Origin: Acytostelium subglobosum LB1
Taxonomy: Eukaryota > Evosea > Eumycetozoa > Acytosteliales > Acytosteliaceae
DNA: 64,000 nt
Direction of reading: 5' to 3'
Assembly (NCBI RefSeq): GCF_000787575.1
Contig: NW_012236524.1
Span: 186,001 to 250,000, forward strand
Part shown: positions 13,147 to 24,144 of the stretch, piece after piece
How the letters are laid out: each line of letters starts with the position of its first letter
Position numbering within the stretch: the stretch's first letter is position 1
Made by a program: the position numbers and the translations under genes
The notes under the pieces: generated by a model
The model's database searches: none
Told to the model about the DNA's origin: nothing
The model's input: the letters and a program-made list of their open reading frames with translations, nothing else

Positions 13147-13984
13147 TTAGAACAGCGTATCCTCATCACGAAGATACTCTCCAACATCGCAAATGTGATA
13201 GACTACCAAAGCAGTTGGTTCCAGCTTTCTGCATTCTGCCGTCGATCTCGCAGTAACTCCAAATCCAATTGGGATATCACTCATTGAGTATAACACTACA
13301 CCTTGATTCCTATATGATTATGACATTAATGTTGGATGTTAGAACATATCCTCACTGTCTTTCCAATTTATGTCCATCCAAACTACTACATACTGTGGAG
13401 TGTCCTCTGTGATTCTACCCAGACCAGCCTTCAACAAGTTGTTTCCATACATCCAAGACATCTCTGATTGTGGCTTCACCCATACCTTATACTAAAGTGT
13501 ATCCAAATGGTTAGTGATCTCATCCTGTAGTATGTATGTAGGATGATGATAACATACCTTTGCATACTGTGCCAGATAGTCCAAACATGTTACTTGCAGT
13601 CTGAACTTATTTGTCTTTGTAAACTTTCCAAAGCAAACACCTAGACTTGCCAGTGAATCCCTTGGTATATTCTGTGCCTTCTTCATTATCTCCTCACTGA
13701 TATAATATACTTTATTCTTCTGTACTCTAAAACAATGTGGTTCATCTCTTCTCTCTACCAACAATGCTATATTCTTTCCAATACTATATGATATCATATG
13801 TTAGTATTGGTATTTCCAATTATCGTGTATCACGTGACAATATCACGTGACACATTGTTATTGATCACATGATTCGATCGAATAAATATTCGTCAATATC
13901 AAGTTATGATCGGTATGATGATTCGTACAATTTGATAATCTTCTCAAAGAACACCTTGGTCTCTTCCTCTGTTAGCTTTCTCAT
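13147..13984 (-). CDS. nip7: 60S ribosome biogenesis factor NIP7
   Basis: Four exons on the minus strand, 13929-13984, 13558-13783, 13394-13491 and 13147-13309, give exactly 180 residues, the family length. The order is: [18 protein letters not shown] from exon 1, [20 protein letters not shown] and [20 protein letters not shown] from exon 2, [20 protein letters not shown] from exon 3, and [16 protein letters not shown] plus [17 protein letters not shown] (PUA domain) from exon 4. NIP7 binds RNA through its C-terminal PUA domain and is needed for pre-rRNA processing and 60S assembly in the nucleolus. All joints keep frame and each matches the human order. Intron 1 carries a duplicated TCACGTGA palindrome. 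The gene lies back to back with the eL36 gene about 320 bp away. Confidence 0.95.
13829..13851. promoter_or_regulatory. Two tandem ATCACGTGAC E-box palindromes in NIP7 intron 1
   Basis: Two copies of ATCACGTGAC lie 13 bases apart, each holding a perfect TCACGTGA palindrome with the CACGTG core bound by bHLH factors. They sit in the first intron of NIP7, upstream of the divergent eL36 gene. Factor binding is inferred only. Confidence 0.45.
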
Positions 13985-14301
13985 CTTTAAGAAATATGTG
14001 TGTATGTGTATGTATGTATATAATGTAAAGTTGAATGAAATGAAAGAATAACACACAAACATTAATATTGTTGTCGTTCGTTTTTATTGACTTTTGATCA
14101 ACACAACCCATCAAAATCGTGTAACGTTATTACATTGTTCGTCAAACTAATTTTGATTTATTTAGATTAAAGTGTGTGAATGCGTGTATGACTCTGGCGA
14201 GTGAGTGGGCTGGATACTTGGGTTCGTGCATTGACACTCGTTCATACTTTCACCATTCAAAGCGTTGTATATACCTACATACCTACATCACATTTCGAAT
14301 C

Positions 14302-14863
14302 ATGTCAGAGGTTGCACTTGCCAAGAGATCCGGAATCGCCAAGGGATTCAACAAGGGTCACATCACCACCCCACGCAGACCAGCCAGCTCCTTCAAGAAG
14401 GGAGTATGTATCGATATCTAGGATTGAGGATTGAGGATTGAGGATTACTTGATTGATTGAAGATATAGATCGTTGGATTGGAATAGACAGAAGATGATAG
14501 ACATCCAGGATAACGTCGACTCACACATCGAACCATCACACAATCACTCTTTATAGCTCGTCACCAAGAGAGTCGCTGCTGTCCGTGACATCATCCGTGA
14601 GGTCGCTGGTTTCGCCCCATACGAGCGCAGAATTCAAGAGTTGTTGAAGTCTGGTTTGGATAAGCGTGCCCTCAAGGTCGCCAAGAAGAAGGTTTGTTTA
14701 GCATTTTGGACAGAAGAGATGGACACATCGTTGTGTAGTCGATCGACAGACTCTCTAACTCATACAATCAACTTAATCAATCACAATATAGCTTGGATCC
14801 ATTCAGGCTGGAAAGAAGAAGAGAGACGAGATGGCCACTTTCAACAGAAAGGCCCAGAAATAA
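14302..14863 (+). CDS. rpl36: 60S ribosomal protein eL36
   Basis: Three exons, 14302-14403, 14557-14691 and 14792-14863, give 102 residues, the normal eL36 length. Signature parts are [50 protein letters not shown] and the basic tail [20 protein letters not shown]. It is a structural protein of the large ribosomal subunit. Codon use is strongly biased to C-ending codons, as expected of a highly expressed gene. Both introns are phase 0 and have ATAG acceptors. Confidence 0.96.
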
Positions 14864-15635
14864 ACAGGCTGCGACACCCATGCCTTTTTACTCGACTCTT
14901 GTAGGACATGACCGAGATTATACAACACAAAAACAACAACAGCTACAGCAGCATTGGCATTCATTCATTCTTTCATTCTTTCAATCACTCATTCAATAAG
15001 TTGCGATCTGATCGATGTTGAAATTTACTGGTAGCGAAACAGAATACAGACAGAATTGTTAGATAGATAGATAGATATTTGGCATGATTGAAAGACTCGG
15101 AGATAATGTAGATGATTACTCCATCCATCTATTCAACAAGCAATCCAAACAAGCAACTCAACAGCATGCATGACACAATCAACAACCACCACGTTCAATC
15201 ATTCACTCTCTCTCTCTTTCACACCCTCTCTCTTGTTGTTTGAATCAAGTGAGCTCACTGTTACCACTTCACTCACTCACTCGCTCACTCACTCAATCAA
15301 TCACATACACACACACAAATAAGTTTGAATACCAAATGTTATACGTATATATGGACATACATATATGCATCATATACTAGTACTTGTACTTTAGAGTGTT
15401 GATGTGGATGCCACTGCTGATGCTGATGCCAGATGGATGCTTACTTGTTTGCTTGCTTAGTGATGAACTAATGAACTAATTTTACCTCTTGTTATTCGAT
15501 TATGATTGTTTGGTTCTACCTCTCCTGAGCAGGCTCAGCAGCATTGATTAATGGTTAGTTTGGATTGACCATCTATGGTGATGTATGTGATGATGTATGT
15601 TTTGTGAAGCATGCGTATCCACTTCTTCCTTTCCC

Positions 15636-15682
<47 letters not shown>

Positions 15683-15717
15683 ATTATTAAGCTTCTATCT
15701 AATATAATATACCAATC
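14864..15717. other. Spacer before the thioredoxin-fold gene
   Basis: About 850 bp with no gene seen. It has GATA, CTCA and ACAC runs, and a long (TTA)n tract at 15638-15680 immediately upstream of the next start codon. Confidence 0.55.
15638..15680. repeat. (TTA)n microsatellite
   Basis: About 14 tandem TTA units directly upstream of the thioredoxin-fold gene. Such tracts are common in dictyostelid promoters. Confidence 0.9.
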
Positions 15718-16708
15718 ATGGGAAATAATAATAGAATAATACTATTATTACTGTTAATAACAGCTTTAATATCTTTTAACAATGTATTGGCGCAACAACA
15801 ACAACAACAACAACAACCACCTCCACCTCAACAACAACAACAAGCAGTGACACCAACACAAATGGAACAGCCACAGCCACCTCCTAATATGTTTGAATTG
15901 TTAGGTAACAACATGGATGAGTACGTCAGCAAGGGTGTTTGGATGTTGCTGTTCTATGCACCATGGTGTCCACACACTCAAAAGTTCCTTCCAGTCTACA
16001 ATGAGTTGGCTGTCATCCTCAAGGATCATGTCCAATTTGCCAAACTCGACTGTATTCTCGATCCATCACATCTTAAACGTTTCGGTGTTGTCTCATATCC
16101 AACTATCAAACTGTAAGTTATATCCTTATCTTATTTTGATGAAAAGTTCATGTTCTAATGTTTATCAAACCTATGAAGGTTGTTCGATGGTAACTTGTAT
16201 GAGTTCTATGGTGATAGGACTGTTGACTCTATGCTTAAATTCTTAGAGAAGGGATTCCTTAGTATCCAAGCTCAACCATACCCATTCAACCCAAAGCCAG
16301 TTGACACTCCACCACAGCAGCAACAGCAACAACAGCAGCAGCAACAACAACAACAGCAGCAGCAGCAACAACAACAACAACAACAACAGCAACAACAGCA
16401 GCAACAACAAAGAAGAACACCACCAACTGAGAAACAACAGCCTCCACAAAGACCACCTCCACCTCAACCACAACAACAGCAACAGCAACAACAAGTACAC
16501 GATCAAAGGGTTGAGGAGAGAAGTTGGATGGGAAGCATAATGGTATGTTAGCTATGATTAATCAATGATTATACCTTATAAATATTAACATGTACTTCTT
16601 CTTTAGGATTCCAAACTGGCATACTTTGTCATGGGTGGAGCATTCACAATGGGCGCAAAGACTGCCAGGAAGAGATACTACAGAAAGAAGTTTACAAAGA
16701 TAGCCTAA
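15718..16708 (+). CDS. Secretory-pathway thioredoxin-fold protein with poly-Q insert
   Basis: Three exons, 15718-16112, 16179-16542 and 16607-16708, give 286 residues. A signal peptide (IILLLLLITALISFNNVLA) is followed by a Q/P-rich linker and a thioredoxin fold at about 60-180. The fold shows WMLLFYAPWCPHTQKFLPVY, VQFAKLDC and the cis-proline strand SYPTIKL. The active site reads CPHT, so the second redox cysteine of the usual CxxC is absent. This argues against a full disulfide exchange cycle and suggests a binding or one-cysteine role. A pure poly-Q block of about 30 residues follows, then a weakly hydrophobic stretch (LAYFVMGGAFTMGA) and a basic tail (RKRYYRKKFTKIA), consistent with a C-terminal membrane anchor. 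It is related to PDI/TMX proteins of the ER; the substrate is unknown. Confidence 0.8.
16313..16410 (+). repeat. CAG/CAA tract coding poly-glutamine
   Basis: Mixed CAG and CAA codons make an uninterrupted glutamine run inside the thioredoxin-fold protein. Its complement gives long spurious Leu/Val frames. Confidence 0.95.
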
Positions 16709-17045
16709 AAAGACAAATACAACAACAACAATGGTATATACAGTACTGGACATGGAGGAGATGGAACTCTGGAAGACTCCACTGGCCTTCCATCCATCCA
16801 AACCCATCAATCAATCAATCAATCAATTCGCACGATCAACTCATCTTGTATTATCCAACTTTAATCCAATCCAATCCAATCCAAAGAATATACAATCTAC
16901 ACCATCATTTGAGATCTAAAGTACTACTACTATTATTATTATTATTATTACACTGATCAGCAGCTGCTACAGAGGGCCTTGGCAATGTGTGCTGGGGAAG
17001 CTCGCGATCTGAATTATATGATAAGTTAATTGGTTGGGGACATGA
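16709..17045. other. Convergent 3' spacer
   Basis: Holds CAATCAATC and AATCC tandem runs and an ATT microsatellite near 16930-16950. No gene seen. Confidence 0.55.
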
Positions 17046-17809
17046 CTAATGTCCTTTCCTGCTTTTCTCCTTGCCTTTCTTGGCGGCGGTTGCTGTTGCT
17101 GATTGAGCGCTCATTTGACTCGCCAGCCATGCCAGACCATCCTCCACACCCTGTCCAGTGATAGCGCATGATGCCATTACATTCCACTTTCTGTTTTCCA
17201 ACTGTTGCAGTCCCATCGTTGTTGCAATCTCCTCTGTTGTCATCGCACCTGGCAAATCACACTTATTGGCATACACTAATAATATTGGTTCTATATTGTT
17301 TGATTGATTGATTGATTGACCGAGTGAGTTAGTGATTGAGTGATTGAGGTGCCAATCAAACATCAGATGACCATCTATGAACATACCTCTCATTTCAGGA
17401 TCATTCAGTACTCTATATAATTGTTGCTTTGACTCTTCCATACGTTCTCTATCACTACTATCCACGACATAGATCAATACCTGTGTTCCAACATAGTAAT
17501 GTCTCCATAGGTTACGTATCTTATCCTGTCCACCGACATCCTGTTATGCGTATCAGTTGAGTGACTGTTTGTAAGTGATTGATTGATTGATTGAGTGATC
17601 ACATGTATCATGTGACATACCCAAACAGTGAAGACTAGATTCTGAAAGTATATTGTTTCGACTGTGAATCCAACTGTAGGTATGCTTGGTACAGTCTCTT
17701 TAAGCTTCAACCAATAGAGCAATGATGTTTTGCCAGCTGCATCTAGACCCAACATCAGAACTCTGATGTCCTTGCTCTTCTTGAACAATCTTGACATTGA
17801 CTTGCCCAT
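17046..17809 (-). CDS. ARF-family small GTPase (ARL-like)
   Basis: Three exons, 17621-17809, 17387-17540 and 17046-17290, give 195 residues. All nucleotide-binding motifs are present: P-loop GLDAAGKTS, switch [11 protein letters not shown], switch [12 protein letters not shown] and [10 protein letters not shown], with SCAIT as the guanine-specificity loop. Glycine at position 2 fits N-myristoylation. Family members recruit coats and effectors to membranes in their GTP form. An unusual basic/alanine tail ([16 protein letters not shown]) extends beyond the usual ARF end by about 15 residues. I cannot assign it to a specific ARL subgroup. Two introns are rich in sense-strand CAATC repeats near their acceptors. 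Confidence 0.9.
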
Positions 17810-18247
17810 GTTTATGTTGTTTTGTTATTATTATTATTATTATTATGTAATAATAAAGAAAGAGAGAGAGATAGAGTAAGTGTAAGAGTTAGAGTAAGAA
17901 CGGTAAAGATTTATGTTGTCACTTGTGGTGAGTGTGATGGTGATTGGGAGAGCGACAAAGAGGACCACAATGATCAAAATGTGTGGAAAAGTTTGGTCCT
18001 CAGTCAAACATCAAAAACTAATTCTTTGAACAAAGATTTAGGAATACTTTGTTGGTTGACCATGGTACTTTATCTGTTTATATGTTGGTTTGTGTTTCAC
18101 CATTGTTCAGGGTAATGTTTTAATGATCATAGACCAGCTAACATTTTGGAAATACTTCATACTTGGAAAAATTTGATCATAGTTGAAAATACACTGGATA
18201 TGATTATTCCAAGTTGATCAAACTGACCAAGTTGATTTATTTTAGAT
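17810..18247. other. Spacer between ARF-like and GST-like genes
   Basis: Upstream of the ARF-like gene and downstream of the GST-like gene, both on the minus strand. It has an ATT run at 17824-17845 and AG/GT-rich sequence. No gene seen. Confidence 0.55.
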
Positions 18248-18982
18248 CTAGAACTTGATGCGATAGGTACCGGCATGCTTGAGATGTTCGATCTCTTCAG
18301 CAAGTGGGTCCATAATTGTAGGAAGATGTTTGGCGATTGATGGTCTCTGGTTCATACGATCCAACCATCTCATAACATTTGGATACTTCTCATGATGTGG
18401 AAGGAATCCTTCGCGAATGTATATCGCCCATGCATACACTGCCATGTCTGCGATGGAGAACTGACCACCAGCAATCCACTCCTTATCATTCAATTGTTGA
18501 TCCAACACTGTGTACAATCTATCAGTCTCCTTGTAGTACCTGTCCTCAGCGGCTGGCACTGCCTCTGGAGCAAAGCATGAGAAGTAGGTGTATTGGCCAT
18601 TCATTGGACCCAGGCCCGAGATCTGCCATGCCAACCATTGGAGAACGTCAGCATGCTCACGAGGGTTGGTCTTGATATCTGGAAGGAACTTGCCATGCTT
18701 GGCAGCAAGGTAGAGTAGGATGGCACCCGATTCGAATATTGGTAGTGGTGGACTGACTGTATAGTCAATGATGGCTGGTACCTTTCCATTTGGGAAGGTC
18801 TTCTTGAATTCAATCTTCTTTGGATTCTCGTCATTGAATATCTCAATCTCCTCGTACTTGTAATCAATTCCAAGTTCATCAAACATTATCTTTATCTTCC
18901 ATGGATTGGTAGTACCGCATCCATAAAACAGGTATGGCTTTCCTTCATTGATGAGGTCTGAGTTTGAGTTGTTTTGAGACAT
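18248..18982 (-). CDS. Glutathione S-transferase-like protein (Ure2p/YfcG-type)
   Basis: Single-exon gene of 244 residues. The N-terminal thioredoxin-like GST domain reads YLFYGCGTTNPWKIKIMFDE and contains the glutathione-binding NGKVPAIID and ESGAILLYLA motifs. The C-terminal helical domain (WLAWQISGLGPMNGQ, FSIADMAVYAWA, YPNVMRWLDRM) resembles the bacterial YfcG and yeast Ure2p class. It likely conjugates or reduces substrates with glutathione in the cytosol. A (GATT)n tract lies immediately upstream of the start codon. Confidence 0.9.
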   Translation of the reverse strand: MSQNNSNSDLINEGKPYLFYGCGTTNPWKIKIMFDELGIDYKYEEIEIFNDENPKKIEFKKTFPNGKVPAIIDYTVSPPLPIFESGAILLYLAAKHGKFLPDIKTNPREHADVLQWLAWQISGLGPMNGQYTYFSCFAPEAVPAAEDRYYKETDRLYTVLDQQLNDKEWIAGGQFSIADMAVYAWAIYIREGFLPHHEKYPNVMRWLDRMNQRPSIAKHLPTIMDPLAEEIEHLKHAGTYRIKF

Positions 18983-19343
18983 TATTTGTTTGATTGATTG
19001 ATTGATTGATAATATTTAATTAATTATTTGATTGATAGTTGTATTATTATTTGATGTTATATTATGTCATTTGACAATGGATTATATAGGATATCAATCG
19101 AACATATTTTTGATCGATTGATGGACAGATGCCCGAAATTTGACGTTCCCTGTTCCATCAGAATTGTCATTTTTCATATAACCTGATCAAAAAAAATCGA
19201 AGACCATTCTATCGAAGTGAAGTCCATCAATCACATTTCCCGACTCTAACATTGTGTCCTTGCCTACCCCTCGCCCCACCTTGATAAATATCATTATTAT
19301 TATTATTATTATTAATTATTTATTATTTATTTAATTTAAATAT
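18983..19343. other. Spacer between GST-like and thiolase genes
   Basis: AT-rich, with (GATT)n next to the GST-like start and ATT runs near 19290-19340. No gene seen. Confidence 0.55.
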
Positions 19344-20684
19344 TTAGAGCTTCTTGATGACAACTGCTGAAGCACCACCACCTCCATTGCAAATGGCGGC
19401 AACACCGATTGAACCACCCTTTCTGTGGAGGATGTTGGTAAGAGTAGTGATGATACGAGCGCCAGATGAACCGATTGGGTGACCCATGGCAACTGCACCT
19501 CCGAGAACGTTGAGCTTGGCTGGGTTGATGCTCAGCAGCTTGGCGTTGGCCAATGGCACACAGGCGAAAGCCTCGTTGATCTCAAAGAAGTCGACGTCCT
19601 CCATGGTGAGACCTGCAGTCTTGAGGGCCTTGGGGATGGCCAGGGCGGGGGCGGTTGGGAACTCGATTGGTGCCTGCTCGGCATCAGCGAAACCAATGAT
19701 CTGAGCCAATGGCTTGATTCCGAGCTCCTTTGCGCGCGAGGCGGCCATCAGGATGATGGTGGCGGCACCGTCGTTCAACTTTGATGAGTTGGCGGCAGTG
19801 AGCACACCCTCCTTGGTGAAGGCGGGCTTGAGGGTTGGGATCTTGTCGTACTTGACCTTCTTTGGCTCCTCGTCCTCCTTGACGATGAGATCAGCGCCAC
19901 CCTTCTGTGGGATGACAACCTCGACGATCTCGTCGGCAAACTCGCCGTTCTTGGCCGAGGCGATAGCCTTGTTGTAGGATTGGACGCAGAACTCGTCGTT
20001 GTCCTTTCTGGTGATGTTGAGCTTCTTTGAGCAGTCGTCTCCGCAGACACCCATGGCAGAGTTGTCGTAGGCGTCGGACAGACCGTCCTTGACGAGACCG
20101 TCGACCATGGTGGTGTTGCCGTACTTGGCACCGTAACGCATCTTGTCGACGTAGTATGGTACGTTGGACATGGACTCGAAGCCTCCGGCGACGACCACCT
20201 TGGACTGACCGAGCAGAATGGACTGGGCACCGAGCATGACAGCCTTCATACCCGATGAGCAGACTTTGTTGATGGTGGTACAGATGACGCTGTGTGGCAG
20301 ACCAGCACCGATGGCGCACTGGCGAGCTGGGGCCTGACCCAAGTTGGATGAGATGACGTTACCAATGATGACCTCGTCGACGTCAGTTGGCTTCAAGTTA
20401 GCACGCTTCAAGGCGTCCTGAATGGTGATTGACTGAAGCTTTGGGCCTGGGATTGATGACAAAGCACCTCCGATCGAACCGATAGCGGTACGATTGGCAG
20501 CGACAATGACAACATCATCTCCCTTCAATGCTGTTGAGTGGAAGTATCTAATAGACTATATATATGATCAACATGTGTGTTAGCAAGCAAAGTGAATGAA
20601 TGAGTGATGAAGTGTACATCATCATCACTTCTTCAAACGTACGTTTGAAAGCTTTGAGTAGTTCACAATTGATCTTGACAACAT
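19344..20684 (-). CDS. Mitochondrial acetyl-CoA acetyltransferase (thiolase II)
   Basis: Two exons, 20643-20684 and 19344-20555, give 417 residues. The tiny first exon encodes an amphipathic presequence (MLSRSIVNYSKLSN) continuing into SIRYFHSTALKGDD, which fits mitochondrial import. The mature part is a complete thiolase. The acyl-accepting cysteine is in INKVCSSGMKAV, with INEAFA, then the catalytic histidine in GHPIGSSGAR and the second cysteine in CNGGGGASA. It condenses two acetyl-CoA to acetoacetyl-CoA or runs the reverse in ketone and isoleucine breakdown. The coding region is markedly GC-rich with C-ending codons, suggesting high expression. An alternative reading starting at the second exon methionine would give a cytosolic form. 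Confidence 0.94.
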
Positions 20685-21501
20685 TGTTTGATTAATTTGA
20701 TTGTTGATATAAGTATGTTGTTATAAATATATATATATATTAAACAAGTTATCTCTTTCTATTATCTGGCAAGCCAAGTGAGTGTAGAATGACGTTGAAG
20801 TTGGAGAAGTATGTGTGTGAGTGCGTCTTGCAGTTGTGAATCCAAATTGGAAATTTCGGCTTTAGGGTGATCGATTATGAGTGAGCAAAGCCTCGTCTTC
20901 ATCACGCACGACACTGGTGGTCCCAACAATCGGGTTCCCAAAGTACTAAATAAATAAAATATCTCAATTTAAGGTTGATACTTATTATCACTTCTGATGA
21001 TTGGATGACGACAATGATGATTGATATTGTGTCGAAGGTTTATTAATTGTTTGATAAGTTGTTGAGAGATATATAGAGTAGGGGAATGATTGATTGATTG
21101 ATTGATTGATTGAATGATTGATGTGACACAAGGTCAATCATCAATGTACTAAATGTATAGGTTACTATGTATGATTGATTGGATGTATGTATGTATGGTT
21201 TGATCTAAACTTTCTTCAACTTTAGAGCAATGATGGGACTGAGGGATGGCTTGACAAAGAAGTGCAAATGGACTCAATAGTTGAATCGATTGTGAAATTG
21301 ACTGAGACTTTGGGAGATGGATGGAATCCATGGTGATTGATTGGGAATGGATGGATGGATGGATGGATGTGGTGGGATAGCTCCGAGCTAGAGTCCTAGT
21401 GCGTGTGCGACTGACCTGACTGATGATGATGATGATGGAAAAAAAAAGGGAGGAGGTAGTGGACCAGCCAGCTTGCTTATTACTGATACATTGGAGGACA
21501 C
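20685..21501. other. Spacer upstream of thiolase
   Basis: About 800 bp. AT-rich promoter-like sequence with TATATATATAT near 20730 is followed by a less repetitive stretch (20820-20950), (GATT)n at 21090-21120 and (GGAT)n at 21345-21370. No gene seen. Confidence 0.5.
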
Positions 21502-22941
21502 TTATGCAGTTGTTTCATCCATTAATACTTCTTTGGCTGCCAACAGTTGTTGGTATTGTTGCAGTTGTTGTTGTTGTTGTTGTTGTTGAGGTGCATGTTG
21601 ATGATGTTGATGGTGATGATGATGTTTCTGTTGTTGTAGTTGTTGTTGTTGGAGTTGTAGCTGGAGATGTTGTTGTTGATGCTGTTGATATTGTTGATGA
21701 TGTTGTTGTTCCAATTGGAGAAGTTGTTGTTGTTGTTGCTCGGGTGACAGCTGTTGTTGTTGTTGCTGCTGTTGAAGCAGCAGTTGCTGTTGCTCCAGAT
21801 GTCGTCTCTCGTGCACCGAACGATTGGATAGGGTGACGAGCACGTCGCAGCCATCGAACCGACACTTGACACGTGTCTCCTTGATACGTCGCTTGCCATC
21901 GGGTGTGCGCTCGACTCGCAGCGAGCGATCGCACGGTAGACACACCAGACCCTCCTCGTGACATCGGTGAGGCGTCATCTCGTGTCGACATCGAGACTGC
22001 TTGACGTTGTAGAGGAAGCGGTCGGTCTCGCCCAGGAACTTGTGGATCTCGTGGCGACAAGGTAGCTTGTCCTCGTCGGCCTTCACCTGCTTGGCTTTGG
22101 GTCCTCGTCTCTTTTGCTTCCAGATCAGTGTGAGTGTTGGCGTGGTCGGGGCCGAGTTGGAGTTGGAGTTTGAGTTGGCATTGGAGTTTGAGTTGGAGTT
22201 GGAGAACGATGATGAGTTTGATGAAGTGATGAACGCGCTGTTGGTGGGGCTACTAGTGCCGCTCACCACGCCGCCACTACCATTGACGCTCTGTCCCACA
22301 ATGATGGGAGTGCTCGTGCTGCTCCCCCCATTGCTATTGTTGCCGCTGCCACTACCATTGCCACTGCCATTGACACTGACATTGGGGTTGAGTATGCCTC
22401 CACTGCTATTGATACTATTCTTCTTCTTATGTACATAGTTCTGAGAGATGAATGTGGAGAAGTCGACTCCATCACATGATGCCGCCAGGGGGTTGTCGCG
22501 AATACGATGATGCTGATATCGACTGTCGATGTGATTGAGCACATTGTGCGAGAATGATGAGCACGACGGCGAGGCGGTCGACGACGATGAGTTGTACGAG
22601 GTGGACGAGAATGATGTCGACGAGAATGTTGACGACGATACTGATGACGACGCCGACGAGTTGTTTGAGTATGACGACGACAGTGACAGCTCGTTGAATG
22701 ATACGATGGCCACTTCATCGCTGGTGGCCGAGCCCACTGAGAATCTAAAGTCGACCAATGCCTTCACGGCATCAAACTCATCGACCTGCATCGACTGCTC
22801 GGCTCCCTTCTCCAACTGTTGTTGTTGCATTAGCTGTTGATGTATCGTCGGTAACATAATACTTGGTGCATCAATAACATCATCATCATCATCATCATCG
22901 TCATCCTCATGACGTATGTACACGCTTCGCATTGCTGACAT
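21502..22941 (-). CDS. Unrecognised protein with a Cys/His-rich block
   Basis: Single open frame of 479 residues. The first 270 residues are acidic, Ser-, Asn- and Gly-rich (a run of nine Asp near residue 13, then SNSNSNAN-type repeats). At about residues 285-385 there is a compact basic block with well-spaced cysteines and histidines: KRRGPKAKQ, CRHEIHKFLGETDRF, CRHEMTPHRCHEEGLVCLPC, and CRFDGCDVLVTLSNRSVHER. These look like zinc ligands; the last part resembles a degenerate C2H2 finger. The end is almost pure Gln/His. Disordered flanks around a basic zinc-binding core fit a nuclear DNA- or RNA-binding protein, but I do not recognise the family. The start at 22941 follows an AT-rich leader. 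Confidence 0.75.
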   Translation of the reverse strand: MSAMRSVYIRHEDDDDDDDDDVIDAPSIMLPTIHQQLMQQQQLEKGAEQSMQVDEFDAVKALVDFRFSVGSATSDEVAIVSFNELSLSSSYSNNSSASSSVSSSTFSSTSFSSTSYNSSSSTASPSCSSFSHNVLNHIDSRYQHHRIRDNPLAASCDGVDFSTFISQNYVHKKKNSINSSGGILNPNVSVNGSGNGSGSGNNSNGGSSTSTPIIVGQSVNGSGGVVSGTSSPTNSAFITSSNSSSFSNSNSNSNANSNSNSNSAPTTPTLTLIWKQKRRGPKAKQVKADEDKLPCRHEIHKFLGETDRFLYNVKQSRCRHEMTPHRCHEEGLVCLPCDRSLRVERTPDGKRRIKETRVKCRFDGCDVLVTLSNRSVHERRHLEQQQLLLQQQQQQQQLSPEQQQQQLLQLEQQHHQQYQQHQQQHLQLQLQQQQLQQQKHHHHHQHHQHAPQQQQQQQQLQQYQQLLAAKEVLMDETTA

Positions 22942-24144
22942 CGTCCTTCCTTCTTTCCTTAATATATATATATATAACTATATAACTATTAATATGTATA
23001 TATGTATGTATTATTGCACTATTATAACAAGCAATTGAACATCACTTTGGGATGATTGATTGATTGATTGATTGAGTGAGTAAGTGAGTGAGTTGGGCTG
23101 AGTTGATTGTGCGCGAGGTGTGTGTGTGTGAATGAGGTGAATGAATGAATAATGAGTGAATGTTAATGAATGAATGATTGAAGTAAGTAAGCTGCAGACA
23201 GTAGCAAAGGGCTAAAGTTGCAAAGAGAATAGTGAACAACGTATTATGTGTGTGTGTGTGTGTGTGTGTTTGTTGATGTACGTGCAAAGAGTGGAATGAT
23301 TGTGAGTGTGATCAAACCCCACACACGCTTAGACACACGACAAGAAAGAGAACACCTACATGGTAAACATTGTGAGGGAGCCCATGCCAACAAACAAAAG
23401 GTCAACAATTGTTTGCATTTTGGCTTGAAAAAAATCAGAAACCAAATGATCATGGGGACCAGGCCTAACCAACTGGTCTACTGATGTATCACACCATCAA
23501 TCACTTGTTGCCACCAACGCACGCACGCACGCATTGATTAAATGAACTATCCTTTGCAGGTATCCGGAAGTCATCACTCAATCAAGTCGTCTTTGAGCTA
23601 TCCCCCTACTGGTCGATCTACTTTTCCCATGGCCACTCTTTATCTGATTGGGTATCAACATATTGATTCCTCTTCCGATTCCTATTACTACTTAAATAAC
23701 TAAGTGTAAAGTATTACAGATAAAAGAGTGAATGATCATTCATCGGACTTAGGATTATCTTATTCATCAACCTCCTCTCCTTTCTTTCGTTCGTTCGTTC
23801 CTACATTCATTCATATCATTGGGTTTGTTGGACTTGGTATTGGTATCCATACCGGATATTAGTAATTCATTGGTTGTTCAGTCGTCAGTCATTCATTAAC
23901 TGTTGTTATATTAATGTTATGTCTTTGGTTGAAACACACACAGTGAGTCTACTCAACATGCATAAAGGTTGATTGTCAACAAGTTGTTTTCAAAGTGAAA
24001 CACTTGGTTTTGAGTGAGGGCAAGGGCTAGATTGAAGGTGACGCGTCAACAAACAATCATGTCAAGTTCCAACATTAGATTACTATTTGGAAGTACATTG
24101 AGATATTTAATACTATACTATTATTTAATGAGATATAAAGAAAG
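22942..24144. other. Divergent spacer between the Cys/His-rich and OS-9-like genes
   Basis: About 1.2 kb between divergent starts. It has TATATATATA near 22965, (GATT)n at 23055-23075, a (TG)n run at 23247-23270, and ATTCATTC runs. Both promoters should lie here. No gene seen. Confidence 0.5.

Noticed and set aside
16243-16506. Long leucine- and valine-rich frames opposite the poly-Q tract
   Set aside because: They are the complement of CAG/CAA repeats, with no start context.
21423-21836. Plus-strand Val/Asp-rich open frame
   Set aside because: It is the complement of the Gln/His-coding end of the Cys/His-rich protein gene.
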